This document shows, piece by piece, positions 9,248-19,851 of a DNA stretch of 64,000 nucleotides. Both the position numbers and the translations under genes were made by a program. The stretch covers positions 1-64,000 of the forward strand of contig NZ_RJPT01000010.1 of NCBI RefSeq assembly GCF_003943515.1, given 5' to 3'. Position 1 is the first letter of the stretch; each line of letters opens with the position of its first letter. Origin of the DNA: Streptococcus cristatus (GTDB lineage: Bacteria > Bacillota > Bacilli > Lactobacillales > Streptococcaceae). The notes beneath the pieces were generated by a model. That model was given only the letters and a program-made list of their open reading frames with translations, was not told the origin of the DNA and did no database searches.

Positions 9248-9646
9248 TTACCAAACGTAAGCGATAACTTCTCCACCAACGTTCTTTTGGCGTGCTTCTT
9301 TATCAGTCAGCAAACCTTCAGATGTTGAAAGGATAGCAATTCCAAGTCCGTTCAAGACTTTTGGAAGGTCTTCGCGTTTCTTGTAAACACGTAGACCTGG
9401 TTTTGAAACACGTTTCAAACCAGTGATAACTTTTTCACCATTTTGTCCGTATTTAAGGAAGACACGGATGATGCCTTGTTTGTCATCTTCGATGATTTCA
9501 ACGTTTTTTACAAAACCTTCACGCTTCAGGATTTCAGCAATCCCTTTTTTGATGTTTGATGCAGGTACTTCAAGTACTTCGTGGTTCGCTTGATTAGCGT
9601 TACGGATACGAGTCAAAAAGTCTGCAATTGGGTCAGTCATAACCAT
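9248..9646 (-). CDS. rpsH: 30S ribosomal protein S8
   Basis: A 132-aa S8, a primary 16S-binding protein and, in other bacteria, the translational repressor of the spc operon. [20 protein letters not shown] and the C-terminal [19 protein letters not shown] are diagnostic. The 180-base spacer to rpsN contains several TAGGC motifs and an inverted repeat (ATCGGCTT/AAGCCGAT) but no gene. Confidence 0.98.
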   Translation of the reverse strand: MVMTDPIADFLTRIRNANQANHEVLEVPASNIKKGIAEILKREGFVKNVEIIEDDKQGIIRVFLKYGQNGEKVITGLKRVSKPGLRVYKKREDLPKVLNGLGIAILSTSEGLLTDKEARQKNVGGEVIAYVW

Positions 9647-9826
9647 TTTATATTTCTCCTCTTACTAGTAGTTTGCAAGCTGCACTTGCTAGTTAATGAT
9701 TGAGCTAGGCTCAGAATAAGTTTCTAGGCTTCAAGTCCTAAGTGAGTCTAGGCATCGGCTTGTAGGCATAACTAAAGTTAGGCAAAAGCCGATAACGAAG
9801 AATCGTGACGGAATTGGAAGCTAGAA

Positions 9827-10012
9827 TTACCAAGATGCTTTGGTAACGCCAGGGATTTGTCCTTTGTATGCTAATTCACGGAAGCAAACACGGCAAAGTT
9901 TAAACTTGCGGTAAACTGAATGTGGACGGCCACATTTTTCACAACGAGTATAAGCTTGCGTAGAGAACTTCGCTGGGCGTTTGTTCTTAGCAATCATTGA
10001 TTTTTTAGCCAT
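9827..10012 (-). CDS. rpsN: 30S ribosomal protein S14, zinc type
   Basis: A 61-aa short S14 (type Z, also called rpsZ). The two CxxC pairs CEKC and CRVC form the zinc site that distinguishes it from the longer zinc-free paralogue. The start [20 protein letters not shown] is typical. It follows rplE after 17 bases with AGGAGGTAAAACAA before ATG. Confidence 0.97.
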
Positions 10013-10029
10013 TTGTTTTACCTCCTATA

Positions 10030-10572
10030 TTATTTTGCAAAAGGCATTCCAAGGCCTGTAAGCAATGCACGTGACTCTTCGTCAGTGTTAGCAGTTGTTA
10101 CGATAACGATATCAAGACCGCGAGTCTTATCAACGTCATCAAAGTTGATTTCTGGGAAGATCAATTGTTCTTTCACACCAAGTGTGTAGTTTCCGCGTCC
10201 ATCAAATGATTTTGTTGGAACACCATGGAAGTCACGCACACGTGGAAGTGATACAGTAACCAATTTATCCAAGAACTCATACATACGTTCGCCACGAAGG
10301 GTTACTTTAGCACCGATCGCTACACCTTCACGAAGACGGAAGCCGGCGATTGATTTTTTAGCTTTAGTGATAAGTGGTTTTTGACCTGAGATAAGAGCCA
10401 ATTCTTCAGCAGCTTTTTCAAGGTTTTTAGCGTTTGATACAGCGTCACCGACACCCATGTTCAAAACGATCTTATCCACTTTTGGCACAGCCATAACAGA
10501 TGAGTAGTTGAACTTTTCAGTCAAAGCAGGTACTACTTCATTAAGATATTTTTCTTTTAAACGATTTGCCAT
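10030..10572 (-). CDS. rplE: 50S ribosomal protein L5
   Basis: A 180-aa L5 that binds 5S rRNA and contacts P-site tRNA. The signature [17 protein letters not shown] and the C-terminal [20 protein letters not shown] are clear. It lies 23 bases after rplX. Length is normal. Confidence 0.98.
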   Translation of the reverse strand: MANRLKEKYLNEVVPALTEKFNYSSVMAVPKVDKIVLNMGVGDAVSNAKNLEKAAEELALISGQKPLITKAKKSIAGFRLREGVAIGAKVTLRGERMYEFLDKLVTVSLPRVRDFHGVPTKSFDGRGNYTLGVKEQLIFPEINFDDVDKTRGLDIVIVTTANTDEESRALLTGLGMPFAK

Positions 10573-10595
10573 TATACTTCTCCTTTCCTTCGTGA

Positions 10596-10901
10596 TTAGT
10601 CAAGCACTTCGCCTGATTTTTTGTTGTAACGAACTTTTTTGCCGTCTACAAACTTGTAACCAACGCGTCCTGCAACACCATTTTTGTCAAGAACTTGAAC
10701 GTTTGACGCATGGATTGGTGCTTCTTTTTCTACGATAGCACCTTGAGGGTTTTCGCTATTTGGTTTTTGGTGCTTCTTAACAAGGTTAACACCTTCAACA
10801 ACAACTTTGTTTACTTTTGGAAGAGCTGCAACAACAAGTGCTTCAACACCCTTGTCCTTACCAGCAATTACGCGAACTTTGTCGCCTTTTTTTACAAACA
10901 T
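10596..10901 (-). CDS. rplX: 50S ribosomal protein L24
   Basis: A 101-aa L24, an assembly-initiating 50S protein with an N-terminal KOW motif ([20 protein letters not shown]). The C-terminal [20 protein letters not shown] is typical. It follows rplN across a 77-base spacer with hairpins. Confidence 0.98.
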   Translation of the reverse strand: MFVKKGDKVRVIAGKDKGVEALVVAALPKVNKVVVEGVNLVKKHQKPNSENPQGAIVEKEAPIHASNVQVLDKNGVAGRVGYKFVDGKKVRYNKKSGEVLD

Positions 10902-10928
10902 TCTTAGGTTTCTCCTTTAATTTCTTAC

Positions 10929-10960
10929 GCCCATGAGGGCACCCTGGAAAACTTCCAGGG
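10929..10960 (-). repeat. Two hairpins in the rplX-rplN spacer
   Basis: GCCC (10929-10932) pairs with GGGC (10937-10940), and CCCTGGAA (10942-10949) pairs with TTCCAGGG (10953-10960) as a perfect 8-bp stem. There is no T-run, so termination is unlikely. This is one of several structured spacers in the operon. Confidence 0.45.
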
Positions 10961-10978
10961 GACTTGTTTGATTTTAGA

Positions 10979-11347
10979 TTAAAGTACTTCTGGAGCCAAT
11001 GATACGATCTTCATGAAGCCACCGTCACGCAATTCGCGAGCAACTGGGCCGAAGATACGAGTTCCGCGAGGAGTTTTGTCTTCACGGATGATGACTGCAG
11101 CGTTTTCGTCGAATTTGATGTATGAACCATCTTTACGACGAGCACCTGATTTAGTACGAACGATAACCGCTTTTACAACGTCACCTTTTTTAACCGCACC
11201 ACCAGGAGTAGCTTGTTTTACAGATGCAACGATGACATCACCGATGTTGGCGAACTTACGTCCTGAACCACCAAGAACTTTGATTGTCAGGATTTCGCGA
11301 GCACCGCTGTTGTCAGCAACTTTCAAACGAGTTTCTGTTTGAATCAT
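10979..11347 (-). CDS. rplN: 50S ribosomal protein L14
   Basis: A 122-aa L14, forming part of the intersubunit bridge. [20 protein letters not shown] and [20 protein letters not shown] are diagnostic. It starts 25 bases after rpsQ with AGGAGAAAACTTAA before the ATG. Confidence 0.98.
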   Translation of the reverse strand: MIQTETRLKVADNSGAREILTIKVLGGSGRKFANIGDVIVASVKQATPGGAVKKGDVVKAVIVRTKSGARRKDGSYIKFDENAAVIIREDKTPRGTRIFGPVARELRDGGFMKIVSLAPEVL

Positions 11348-11372
11348 TTAAGTTTTCTCCTTTCTGGTTTGA

Positions 11373-11633
11373 TTAGATGATAACCGCTTCTTCAACAACT
11401 TCTACAAGACGGAAGCGTTTTGTAGCTGAAAGCGGACGAGTTTCCATGATACGAACGATATCGCCTTCTTTGGCAACATTGTTTTCATCATGTGCTTTGT
11501 ACTTCTTAGAGTAGTTAATACGCTTACCATAGACTGGGTGGTTACGTTTTGTTTCAACTACAACTGTGATTGTCTTATCCATCTTGTCAGAAACGACGCG
11601 TCCGACGAGGGTTTTACGTTGATTACGTTCCAT
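11373..11633 (-). CDS. rpsQ: 30S ribosomal protein S17
   Basis: An 86-aa S17, an OB-fold primary 16S-binding protein. [20 protein letters not shown] and [20 protein letters not shown] are typical. It lies 27 bases after rpmC. Confidence 0.98.
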
Positions 11634-11660
11634 TTTAGAATTTCTCCTTTCCCAAGTCTA

Positions 11661-11867
11661 TTATTTAACTTCTGATTGAACAGTTTTGATACGTGCGATT
11701 TGTTTTTTCACTTCTTTCAAACGCGCTGTCTGCTCCAATTGACCAGTAGCGGCTTGGAAACGAAGATCAAACAATTCTTTCTTCAATTCATTTTCACGCT
11801 TCGCGAGTTCTTCTTGAGAAAGACCACGAAGTTCTTTAACAAAATCTTGAATTTCTTTAAGTTTCAT
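11661..11867 (-). CDS. rpmC: 50S ribosomal protein L29
   Basis: A 68-aa L29, a helical protein at the exit tunnel rim that contacts trigger factor and [23 protein letters not shown] and [20 protein letters not shown] are diagnostic. It starts 9 bases after the rplP stop. Confidence 0.98.
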   Translation of the reverse strand: MKLKEIQDFVKELRGLSQEELAKRENELKKELFDLRFQAATGQLEQTARLKEVKKQIARIKTVQSEVK

Positions 11868-11876
11868 GCTTTCTCC

Positions 11877-12290
11877 TTATTCTGCTTCACGCTTTACGAA
11901 TTTACATTTAACTGGCAATTTGTGGCTTGCAAGACGAAGAGCTTCACGAGCGATTTCTTCTGATACGCCAGCGATTTCAAACATCACTTTACCACGTTTA
12001 ACTGGTGCTACCCAACCTTCTGGAGCCCCTTTACCAGATCCCATCCGTACACCGATTGCTTTTGCAGTGTATGATTTGTGTGGGAAGATTTTGATCCAAA
12101 CTTTACCACCACGTTTCATGTAACGAGTCATAGCGATACGGGCAGCTTCGATTTGACGGTTAGTGATCCAGTGGCTAGTAGTTGCTTGAAGACCATATTC
12201 TCCAAAAGTTACTTCTTTACCACCTTTAGCTTCACCACGCATTTTTCCGCGGAATTCGCGACGGTGTTTAACACGTTTAGGTACTAACAT
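11877..12290 (-). CDS. rplP: 50S ribosomal protein L16
   Basis: A 137-aa L16 near the peptidyl transferase centre. [20 protein letters not shown] and [20 protein letters not shown] are diagnostic. It starts 3 bases after rpsC, so translation is probably coupled. Confidence 0.98.
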   Translation of the reverse strand: MLVPKRVKHRREFRGKMRGEAKGGKEVTFGEYGLQATTSHWITNRQIEAARIAMTRYMKRGGKVWIKIFPHKSYTAKAIGVRMGSGKGAPEGWVAPVKRGKVMFEIAGVSEEIAREALRLASHKLPVKCKFVKREAE

Positions 12291-12293
12291 TGG

Positions 12294-12947
12294 TTATTTA
12301 CCTCCTTTAGTGTTTTTACGAGCTGGAAGAACTTCACCACGGTAGATCCATACTTTAACACCAAGTTTACCGTAAGTAGTATCAGCTTCTTCCCAAGCGT
12401 AATCGATATCCGCACGAAGGGTGTGAAGTGGAACAGTTCCTTCAGAGTATCCTTCGCTACGAGCAATATCTGCACCGTTCAAACGACCTGATACTTGAGT
12501 TTTGATTCCTTTAGCTCCTGCACGCATTGCACGTTGGATTGCTTGTTTTTGAGCACGACGGAAAGCAACACGTTGCTCCAATTGACGAGCAATTCCTTCA
12601 CCAACAAGGTGAGCATCCAAATCTGGAGATTTGATCTCGATGATGTTGATGTGTACTTGTTTTCCAGTCAATTTGTTAAGTTTTGCACGAAGTGCATCAA
12701 CGTTAGCTCCACCTTTACCGATAACCATACCTGGTTTAGCAGTGTGAAGTGAAACGTTAACTTTGTTTACTGCGCGTTCGATTTCAATAGTTGAAACAGC
12801 TGCGTCAGCCAATTCTTTTTGAACGAATTTACGGATTGCAAGATCTTCATGAAGGTAATCCGCGTATTCTTTTTCAGCATACCATTTGGCATCCCAATCA
12901 CGGATGATGCCGACACGCATACCAATTGGATGTACTTTTTGACCCAC
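12294..12947 (-). CDS. rpsC: 30S ribosomal protein S3
   Basis: A 217-aa S3 at the mRNA entry channel. [20 protein letters not shown], the KH domain segment [20 protein letters not shown] and the C-terminal [12 protein letters not shown] are present. It lies 12 bases after rplV. Confidence 0.98.
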   Translation of the reverse strand: MGQKVHPIGMRVGIIRDWDAKWYAEKEYADYLHEDLAIRKFVQKELADAAVSTIEIERAVNKVNVSLHTAKPGMVIGKGGANVDALRAKLNKLTGKQVHINIIEIKSPDLDAHLVGEGIARQLEQRVAFRRAQKQAIQRAMRAGAKGIKTQVSGRLNGADIARSEGYSEGTVPLHTLRADIDYAWEEADTTYGKLGVKVWIYRGEVLPARKNTKGGK

Positions 12948-12959
12948 GATGTTACCTCC

Positions 12960-13304
12960 TTATTTTTCTGCAACAACCACAGTGATGTGGCTTGTGCGTT
13001 TGTTGATTGGTGAAGCTGAACCTTTAGCGCGTGGACGGAAACGTTTCATAGTTGGTCCTTCGTTTGCGAAAGCTTCAGATACTACCAAGTTAGCTTTTTC
13101 CAAACCAAAGTTGTTTTCAGCATTAGCGATTGCAGAGATCAATACTTTTTCGATAATGCCAGCAGCTTTGTTTGGAGTGAATTTCAAGATTGCGATTGCG
13201 TCAGCGACGTTTTTACCACGGATATTGTCAAGAACTAGACGAGTTTTACGAGGTGAAACACGCACTGTACGAGCCATTGCTTTAGCTGAAGTAATTTCTG
13301 CCAT
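12960..13304 (-). CDS. rplV: 50S ribosomal protein L22
   Basis: A 114-aa L22 whose loop lines the exit tunnel. The sequence [20 protein letters not shown] and the C-terminal [20 protein letters not shown] end ([20 protein letters not shown]) are family features. It is 11 bases after rpsS. Confidence 0.98.
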   Translation of the reverse strand: MAEITSAKAMARTVRVSPRKTRLVLDNIRGKNVADAIAILKFTPNKAAGIIEKVLISAIANAENNFGLEKANLVVSEAFANEGPTMKRFRPRAKGSASPINKRTSHITVVVAEK

Positions 13305-13315
13305 TTATGTTCTCC

Positions 13316-13597
13316 TTATTTTCTACGTGTTTTCTTGTCGTCTGCAGCGTGACCTTTGTAAGTACGAGTTGGTGCAAATTCACCAAGCTTGTGACCTACC
13401 ATGTCTTCTTGGATGTAAACAGGCACGTGTTTACGTCCGTCATAGACTGCGATTGTGTAACCGATGAAACTTGGGAAAATCGTTGAACGACGTGACCAAG
13501 TTTTGATAACTTTTTTCTTTTCGTCGTTAGCTTGAGCTTCAACTTTTTTCATCAAATGCTCATCGACGAAAGGTCCTTTTTTAAGACTGCGTCCCAT
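13316..13597 (-). CDS. rpsS: 30S ribosomal protein S19
   Basis: A 93-aa S19 of the 30S head. [20 protein letters not shown] and [20 protein letters not shown] are diagnostic. It follows rplB after 86 bases that contain a GC-rich hairpin. Confidence 0.98.
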
Positions 13598-13637
13598 TTT
13601 TATGTTTTCTCCTTTAAAATAAGTACCACAGCGGCCT

Positions 13638-13654
13638 GCGCTGCTTAGCAGCGC
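13638..13654 (-). repeat. GC-rich hairpin between rplB and rpsS
   Basis: GCGCTGC (13638-13644) and GCAGCGC (13648-13654) form a perfect 7-bp stem with a 3-base loop, much more GC-rich than its surroundings. It has no T-run and lies 40 bases before the rpsS start, so it may limit readthrough, protect mRNA or be cleaved. Confidence 0.5.
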
Positions 13655-13683
13655 TACCGAGCTGGCGGATAGATTGTTTTAGA

Positions 13684-14517
13684 TTATTTCTCGTTGCGAC
13701 GACGAACGATAAGTTTGTCAGATTTCGCTTTCTTGTTACGAGTTTTAAGACCAAGAGCAGGTTTGCCCCATGGAGTAGATGGCGCTTTACGACCAACTGG
13801 TGCTTTACCTTCACCACCACCGTGTGGGTGATCGTTAGGGTTCATTACAGAACCGCGAACTGTTGGACGGATACCTTTCCAACGGCTACGACCTGCTTTA
13901 CCAAGGTTAACCAATCCATGTTGTTCGTTTCCGACAACACCAACTGTAGCGCGGCAAGTACCAAGAATCATACGAACTTCGCCTGATTGAAGACGAACAA
14001 GAGTGTATTTACCTTCTTGACCCAATACTTGAGCAGAAGCTCCAGCAGCACGGACCAATTCGCCACCACGACCTGGTTTCAACTCAATGTTGTGAACCAA
14101 AGTACCAACTGGGATGTTAGCAAGCGGAAGTGCGTTACCGATCTTGATATCTGCTTCAGGACCTGAAACGATGCGTTGACCTACTTCAAGACCTTTAGGA
14201 GCGATGATGTATGCTTTCACACCGTCAGTATAGTGTACCAAAGCGATGTTTGCTGAACGGTTTGGATCGTACTCGATAGTTTTAACTACTGCTTCAACAG
14301 CGTCTTTGTTACGTTTGAAGTCAATCAAACGGTAGTGACGTTTGTGACCGCCACCTTGGTGACGAACAGTAATGCGACCGTTGTTATTACGACCAGCCTT
14401 GCTCTTCAAAGAAACAAGCAAAGATTTTTCTGGAGTGCTAGTAGTGATTTCAGCGAAATCCAAAGAAGTCATATTACGGCGACCGTTTGTTGTTGGTTTA
14501 TAAACACGAATTCCCAC
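13684..14517 (-). CDS. rplB: 50S ribosomal protein L2
   Basis: A 277-aa L2, required for subunit association and peptidyl transferase activity. The conserved [18 protein letters not shown] loop and the N-terminal [20 protein letters not shown] are diagnostic. It follows rplW after 17 bases. Confidence 0.98.
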   Translation of the reverse strand: MGIRVYKPTTNGRRNMTSLDFAEITTSTPEKSLLVSLKSKAGRNNNGRITVRHQGGGHKRHYRLIDFKRNKDAVEAVVKTIEYDPNRSANIALVHYTDGVKAYIIAPKGLEVGQRIVSGPEADIKIGNALPLANIPVGTLVHNIELKPGRGGELVRAAGASAQVLGQEGKYTLVRLQSGEVRMILGTCRATVGVVGNEQHGLVNLGKAGRSRWKGIRPTVRGSVMNPNDHPHGGGEGKAPVGRKAPSTPWGKPALGLKTRNKKAKSDKLIVRRRNEK

Positions 14518-14534
14518 GATATTTCCTCCTTAGA

Positions 14535-14834
14535 TTATTCTGCTTCAGCAGCTCCGAACAACTCGATTGCTTTTGAATCTGCTGTCAGAGTGATGATAGC
14601 TTTTTTAGTTTTGTTTGTAAAACCAGTGTAACGTCCAACGCGTTTTGCTTTAGGTTTTACGTTGATAGTGTTGACATTAGCAACTTTAACTCCTTCAAAA
14701 GCAGCTTCAACAGCTTGCTTGATCAAAAGTTTGTGAGCGCGAGTGTCTACTTCAAATACGTATTTGCCTGCTTCAAGCTGAGCCATTGAGCTTTCAGTGA
14801 TGACAGGCTTTTTGATAACGTCATACAAATTCAT
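14535..14834 (-). CDS. rplW: 50S ribosomal protein L23
   Basis: A 99-aa L23, the docking site for trigger factor at the exit tunnel. [20 protein letters not shown] and [20 protein letters not shown] are typical. Its ATG overlaps the rplD stop by one base (TAATG), which indicates translational coupling. Confidence 0.98.
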   Translation of the reverse strand: MNLYDVIKKPVITESSMAQLEAGKYVFEVDTRAHKLLIKQAVEAAFEGVKVANVNTINVKPKAKRVGRYTGFTNKTKKAIITLTADSKAIELFGAAEAE

Positions 14835-15457
14835 TATGCAAGAACCTCCTCAATTTTAGAGATAGCTGCTTGAGTAACAAGAAGTTTGTCGCTGTTTGCA
14901 ATGTCAAGAACACTTGCAGATGTTGCTGTTGTAACTTTAACGTTTGGAAGGTTGCGTGCTGAAAGTGCAGCAAATTCATTTCCTTCTTCAAGAACAACAA
15001 GTACTTTTGTGTCAATGCTCAATGCTGCAAGCACTTTTGCAAACTCAGCAGTTTTTGGAGCTGTAAATGAAAGGCTGTCTACAGCTACGAATTTGTTTTC
15101 AGCAACTTTTTCAGAGTAAACTGATTTCAATGCCAATCTGCGAACTTTTTGTGGAAGTTTGTAGGCATATGAACGAGGAGTTGGACCGAAGACGATACCA
15201 CCACCACGCCATTGTGGAGAGCGGATAGAACCTTGACGAGCACGTCCAGTTCCTTTTTGACGCCATGGTTTGCGTCCGCCGCCTGATACTGCAGAACGGT
15301 TTTTAACAGCGTGAGTTCCTTGACGGAGGCTAGCGCGTTGGCTGATGATCACGTCGAAGACAACTGATTCATTTGGTTCGATACCAAAGATTGCGTCGTT
15401 AAGAACTACTTCACCAGCTTCTTTACCAGTTTGGTCAAATAATTTTACGTTTGCCAT
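14834..15457 (-). CDS. rplD: 50S ribosomal protein L4
   Basis: A 207-aa L4 with an extended loop into the exit tunnel; in enterobacteria it also represses the S10 operon. The loop region [20 protein letters not shown] is clear. The start [20 protein letters not shown] follows rplC after 24 bases. Confidence 0.98.
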   Translation of the reverse strand: MANVKLFDQTGKEAGEVVLNDAIFGIEPNESVVFDVIISQRASLRQGTHAVKNRSAVSGGGRKPWRQKGTGRARQGSIRSPQWRGGGIVFGPTPRSYAYKLPQKVRRLALKSVYSEKVAENKFVAVDSLSFTAPKTAEFAKVLAALSIDTKVLVVLEEGNEFAALSARNLPNVKVTTATSASVLDIANSDKLLVTQAAISKIEEVLA

Positions 15458-15481
15458 TGTGACTGATTTCCCCTTTCTTTA

Positions 15482-16108
15482 TTATTTACCAGCTTTAACT
15501 GCTGATTTGATAGTGATAAGAGATTTCTTAGCACCAGGTACGTTTCCTTTGATCAAGATAACGTTTTTCTCTGGAACAACTTGAACGATTTCAAGGTTTT
15601 GAATCGTTACACGGTTGCCACCCATACGTCCAGCCAAGTGTTTGTTTTTGAAAACACGGTTTGGCGCAACTGGTCCCATTGAACCAGGACGACGGTGGTA
15701 ACGTGAACCGTGAGCCATTGGACCGCGAGATTGGCCGTGGCGTTTGATTACACCTTGGAAACCTTTACCTTTTGAAGTTCCTGTTACATCAACAACATCA
15801 CCAGCTTCGAATGTATCAACTGTGATTTCCGCACCAACTTCCAAGCCTTCAATGTTTTTGAATTCACGAATGAAGCGCTTAGGAGCCGTGTTAGCTTTCG
15901 CTACATGTCCTTTAGCAGGTTTGTTGCTCAATACATCACGAAGGTCATCAAAACCAACTTGAACTGCGTTGTAACCGTCTGTTTCAACTGTTTTCACTTG
16001 AAGAACAACGTTTGGAGTTGCTTCAACAACAGTTACAGGGATTAATTCGCCAGCTTCAGTGAAGATTTGAGTCATTCCCACTTTTTTCCCTAAGATTCCT
16101 TTTGTCAT
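15482..16108 (-). CDS. rplC: 50S ribosomal protein L3
   Basis: A 208-aa L3, an early assembly protein near the peptidyl transferase centre. [20 protein letters not shown] and [17 protein letters not shown] loop ([20 protein letters not shown]) are present. It lies 80 bases after rpsJ, a spacer with no visible gene. Confidence 0.98.
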   Translation of the reverse strand: MTKGILGKKVGMTQIFTEAGELIPVTVVEATPNVVLQVKTVETDGYNAVQVGFDDLRDVLSNKPAKGHVAKANTAPKRFIREFKNIEGLEVGAEITVDTFEAGDVVDVTGTSKGKGFQGVIKRHGQSRGPMAHGSRYHRRPGSMGPVAPNRVFKNKHLAGRMGGNRVTIQNLEIVQVVPEKNVILIKGNVPGAKKSLITIKSAVKAGK

Positions 16109-16188
16109 GAGAAAATGTTTCCTTTTCTATTTTTTGTCTAAAAAGTTTTTAACGAGCGTTTTTTATGCTCAAGATATCAAGCTTTAGA

Positions 16189-16497
16189 TTAAAGTTTGAT
16201 TTCTACGTTCACACCGCTTGGAAGGTCCAACTTCATCAAAGCGTCAACTGTTTTTTGAGTTGGGTTGATGATGTCGATCAAGCGTTTGTGAGTACGCATT
16301 TCAAATTGTTCGCGAGAGTCTTTATATTTGTGAGTCGCACGAATGATTGTGTAGAGGCTACGTTCAGTTGGAAGTGGGATTGGACCCGCAACTTCAGCAC
16401 CTGTACGTGCAGCAGTTTCTACGATTTTTGCAGCCGCTGTGTCAAGTGTACGATGTTCGTAAGCTTTCAAACGGATGCGGATTTTTTTGTTTGCCAT
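16189..16497 (-). CDS. rpsJ: 30S ribosomal protein S10
   Basis: A 102-aa S10 of the 30S head that also partners NusB in antitermination. [20 protein letters not shown] and the [24 protein letters not shown] core are diagnostic. It is the first gene of the S10-spc-alpha operon, with GGAGAAAAAG before ATG and a structured leader upstream. Confidence 0.98.
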   Translation of the reverse strand: MANKKIRIRLKAYEHRTLDTAAAKIVETAARTGAEVAGPIPLPTERSLYTIIRATHKYKDSREQFEMRTHKRLIDIINPTQKTVDALMKLDLPSGVNVEIKL

Positions 16498-16630
16498 CTT
16501 TTTCTCCTTTTTTCGTCTATTTAAGATAATAGGCTAGCTCCACAAGAAAACCGACAGGTGATTGCGTGGCAATGCAACCGAGCGTGTCGCAACCTCTTGC
16601 ATCAAAGCTACACGCTGTTTTCACAGCACC
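16498..16630 (-). promoter_or_regulatory. Structured leader of the S10 operon
   Basis: The 5' UTR of about 130 bases carries pairs AGCGTGT (16581-16587) with ACACGCT (16610-16616), GCTGT with ACAGC (16614-16627), and GGTTGC with GCAATC near 16558-16580. The first two share GCT at 16614-16616, so they exclude each other and could form a switch. No known r-protein leader family was recognised. Confidence 0.5.
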
Positions 16631-16635
16631 ATAGT

Positions 16636-16664
16636 ATCTTAACACAAAGAACCAAGCATTGCAA
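16636..16664 (-). promoter_or_regulatory. Promoter of the S10-spc-alpha operon
   Basis: On the minus strand TTGCAA (16659-16664) and TAAGAT (16636-16641) are 17 bases apart, with a predicted start near 16629. A cre-like 15-mer lies upstream at 16707-16721 (one mismatch to the consensus). The rest of 16665-16800 is AT-rich and holds no gene. Confidence 0.7.
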
Positions 16665-16799
16665 GGGATTTGAGCAAGTTTTTAAAGATTTTTAGGATAA
16701 TTTTTTATAAAAGCGTTTTCTAGGCGACTTATAATTCTTGTAATCACTTATATAGAAGAAAATTTAGATTATTCTACCTATTCGTTTGAGTTTTTGCTC

Positions 16800-16835
16800 A
16801 AAAAATAAAAATGCTCACTGACGCACATCAGTGAG
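16800..16835 (-). terminator. Terminator after the uridine-kinase-like gene
   Basis: CTCACTGA (16814-16821) and TCAGTGAG (16828-16835) form a perfect stem. On the minus strand it is followed by CATTTTTATTTTTT. It ends the tgt-kinase transcript before the S10 promoter. Confidence 0.85.
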
Positions 16836-16870
16836 ATTAAGAATGAGAAATTTGCTTTTACTACTTTATT

Positions 16871-17509
16871 TTATAACAACGGGCTGTCCTTTTCGATGCG
16901 AAAGCTATTGCCAGTCTGGCATATGACAAGGTCTGCAGCTGCTAGATAGGGCTGATAAAAGTGCTGATATTGCTCTCTCCGATCTAAATGCGTCTGCTCT
17001 ATCCACTCCGGTCTACGTTCTCGCACAGCTACATCCCGCGCTAAGCGGCGTTCTAACTCAGTTTGATCATCCGTGTAAAAGCAAATCGATAAATCAAACA
17101 AGCTTTTAGGCAAAAAAGCTGCTGACATACCTTCTACTATTAAAATTGGTTTTTGAGCTGACAAACGCAAACTCGGTGACCAAGCTTTTCCAATGGTCAG
17201 AATATCCAGACCAGACTGCAAAGCACAAATATCACGCTCCAGACTACTCAGTTCATGAACGGCTGGGATACAAGCCGTTACTTTTTGATGAGGAAAATCC
17301 TTAGAGCTAAGCAAATCTCGATACTCCCCAGTAATTACATAAGAATCTGTTTCCAAAAGATTGGTTCGTTCCTCACCCAAGGCTAGCTGGAGTTTTCGAG
17401 CAAAAGTTGACTTACCTGAAGCTCCGTGACCAAAAATCCTCAGAGTGTGCTTTTGACCATCCGACAGATAGTCTACCAAGCTTTCCAACAATTTTCCTTC
17501 ATCAGACAT
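16871..17509 (-). CDS. Uridine kinase-like P-loop phosphotransferase
   Basis: A 212-aa cytosolic P-loop protein. Walker A is GHGASGKST near residue 28, followed by ETDSYVI, which resembles the acidic strand of the uridine kinase/phosphoribulokinase group, and a later LERRLARDVAVRERRPEW segment like a LID arginine region. The ATG at 17509 follows GAAGGGAAGAAG; a TTG five codons earlier is less likely. It begins 24 bases after tgt and probably shares its transcript. The exact substrate is unknown; a nucleoside or small sugar is expected from the family. Confidence 0.8.
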   Translation of the reverse strand: MSDEGKLLESLVDYLSDGQKHTLRIFGHGASGKSTFARKLQLALGEERTNLLETDSYVITGEYRDLLSSKDFPHQKVTACIPAVHELSSLERDICALQSGLDILTIGKAWSPSLRLSAQKPILIVEGMSAAFLPKSLFDLSICFYTDDQTELERRLARDVAVRERRPEWIEQTHLDRREQYQHFYQPYLAAADLVICQTGNSFRIEKDSPLL

Positions 17510-17533
17510 ACTTCTTCCCTTCAATGAAGATTC

Positions 17534-18706
<1,173 letters not shown>

Positions 18707-18790
18707 CTATTTTCTTCTATAAAATAAGCGACAAGCGCTCATAAGATACCGTATGATTTTACCAAAAAAAGTCTCGTCTGTCACGATATG

Positions 18791-18799
18791 TGGTATAAT
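18791..18799 (+). promoter_or_regulatory. Extended -10 promoter of the DUF975 gene
   Basis: TGG-TATAAT (18791-18799) is an extended -10 element. The -35 position has no good match. The start would fall near 18806, leaving a short leader with GGAGG before the ATG at 18824. Confidence 0.65.
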
Positions 18800-18823
18800 A
18801 AAAATCATGAAATGGAGGTCTGT

Positions 18824-19657
18824 ATGAATTTAAGCGAAATCCGTGCCCAGGCACGCACTATCCGAAATCAAACCAACGGCATCTACTCGCTCTTTGCCAT
18901 TCCAACTCTGGTAACCATCTTATCTACCTATCTATCTCCCAATCGTCATCTGGAGGAGATTATTCCCCAGTTGGAGATCAATCAGGCCTTTGTTGTGATT
19001 TTTGGTCGTCAGATTTTCCCGCAAATCGTGGAATTTGTCATCGCCCTGCTCTTTTTATCTGCTAGCTTCAGCATGATAGAAGTCGTCCGAAAAAAACGCG
19101 ATACAGCTGGCTTTACAGATATTGGCCGAATCTTTTCTGCCGAGCTTTTCTCACCGATTTTTATCACACAGCTGACTAAGAGTATTCTCCTCTTGTTGTG
19201 GAATTCTATCAGCCTTGTCGGTTCATTTTTCCTTATTTTCAGCAGTTACAAGGTGCTGGCTATTTATGGGAAAATATCCGATTTGTCCCAATTGACAGCT
19301 GCTAGTCCTGAGGTGGAGCAAATCGTCAGCTATGCGCCCATGATGTTTCTCGGCACTCTCATTGTCTTGGCTGGTACGGCAGTCTTCCTGATGGCCAACT
19401 ACGCTTACTCTCAGACCGACTTCATCCTTTATGATCAGCTGAGCACTGGCACCTACCAAGGTCCTTGGCAAATCATCGTGCAAAGTAGACGCATGATGAA
19501 CGGCTATAAGTGGAAACGTTTCTTGCTGGATCTTAGCTTTATCGGCTGGTATATCCTGATCGGTATCACACTGGGAATCGCTGGTGTCGTGGTCTATCCT
19601 TATATCACGACAGCTCGAGCACTCTTTTATGAAAATTTAAAATCACTAAGTAAGTAA
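18824..19657 (+). CDS. DUF975 family membrane protein
   Basis: A 277-aa integral membrane protein that resembles the DUF975 family. The start MNLSEIRAQARTIRNQTNGI is the usual DUF975 N-terminus and has GGAGG 6 bases upstream; a longer in-frame reading lacks a site. About five hydrophobic segments are visible, including IYSLFAIPTLVTILSTYL, IVEFVIALLFLSASFSMI and FLIMANY-type helix near the middle. The function of the family is unknown. It is a single-gene + strand unit ended by repeat copy A. Confidence 0.8.
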   Translation: MNLSEIRAQARTIRNQTNGIYSLFAIPTLVTILSTYLSPNRHLEEIIPQLEINQAFVVIFGRQIFPQIVEFVIALLFLSASFSMIEVVRKKRDTAGFTDIGRIFSAELFSPIFITQLTKSILLLLWNSISLVGSFFLIFSSYKVLAIYGKISDLSQLTAASPEVEQIVSYAPMMFLGTLIVLAGTAVFLMANYAYSQTDFILYDQLSTGTYQGPWQIIVQSRRMMNGYKWKRFLLDLSFIGWYILIGITLGIAGVVVYPYITTARALFYENLKSLSK

Positions 19658-19660
19658 AAT

Positions 19661-19835
19661 GAGAGTGGGACAGAAATCGGTAATTCGTTAGAATTCGATT
19701 TCGTCGTTCCACCTCCGCACAGTTGAGTAGGGCTGTAAAAGCTGATGAAATCAGCGTAGTAGAGCCCACTCAACCACTGCGTCTTGCTCGACAATCCAAA
19801 GACAATTGAGAGGCTAGGACTTTTGTCCCAGCCTC
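19661..19835 (+). repeat. 175-bp interspersed repeat, copy A
   Basis: Begins GAGAGTGGGACAGAAATCGG 3 bases after the DUF975 stop and ends GTCCCAGCCTC. The ends are near-perfect inverted repeats (GAGAGTGGGAC against GAGGCTGGGAC). Copies B (31096-31270), C (52283-52457) and D (59358-59532) are the same length. The copy lies in the same orientation as the gene it follows. Confidence 0.9.
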
Positions 19836-19843
19836 ATTTTTTC
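19810..19843 (+). terminator. Terminator formed by the 3' end of repeat A
   Basis: GAGGCTAGGAC (19810-19820) pairs with GTCCCAGCCTC (19825-19835) with one mismatch and a TTTT loop, followed by ATTTTTTCG. It would end the DUF975 transcript just before the convergent fucosidase stop. Confidence 0.8.
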
Positions 19844-19851
19844 GTCTAGAT

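Noticed and set aside
9660..9826. The TAGGC-rich spacer between rpsN and rpsH as a regulatory repeat array.
   Set aside because: The five short motifs are irregularly spaced and not conserved beyond five bases; only one inverted repeat is convincing.
1860..16497. Long frames on the plus strand across the r-protein operon.
   Set aside because: They are antisense or shifted readings of highly expressed genes, without ribosome sites or family resemblance.
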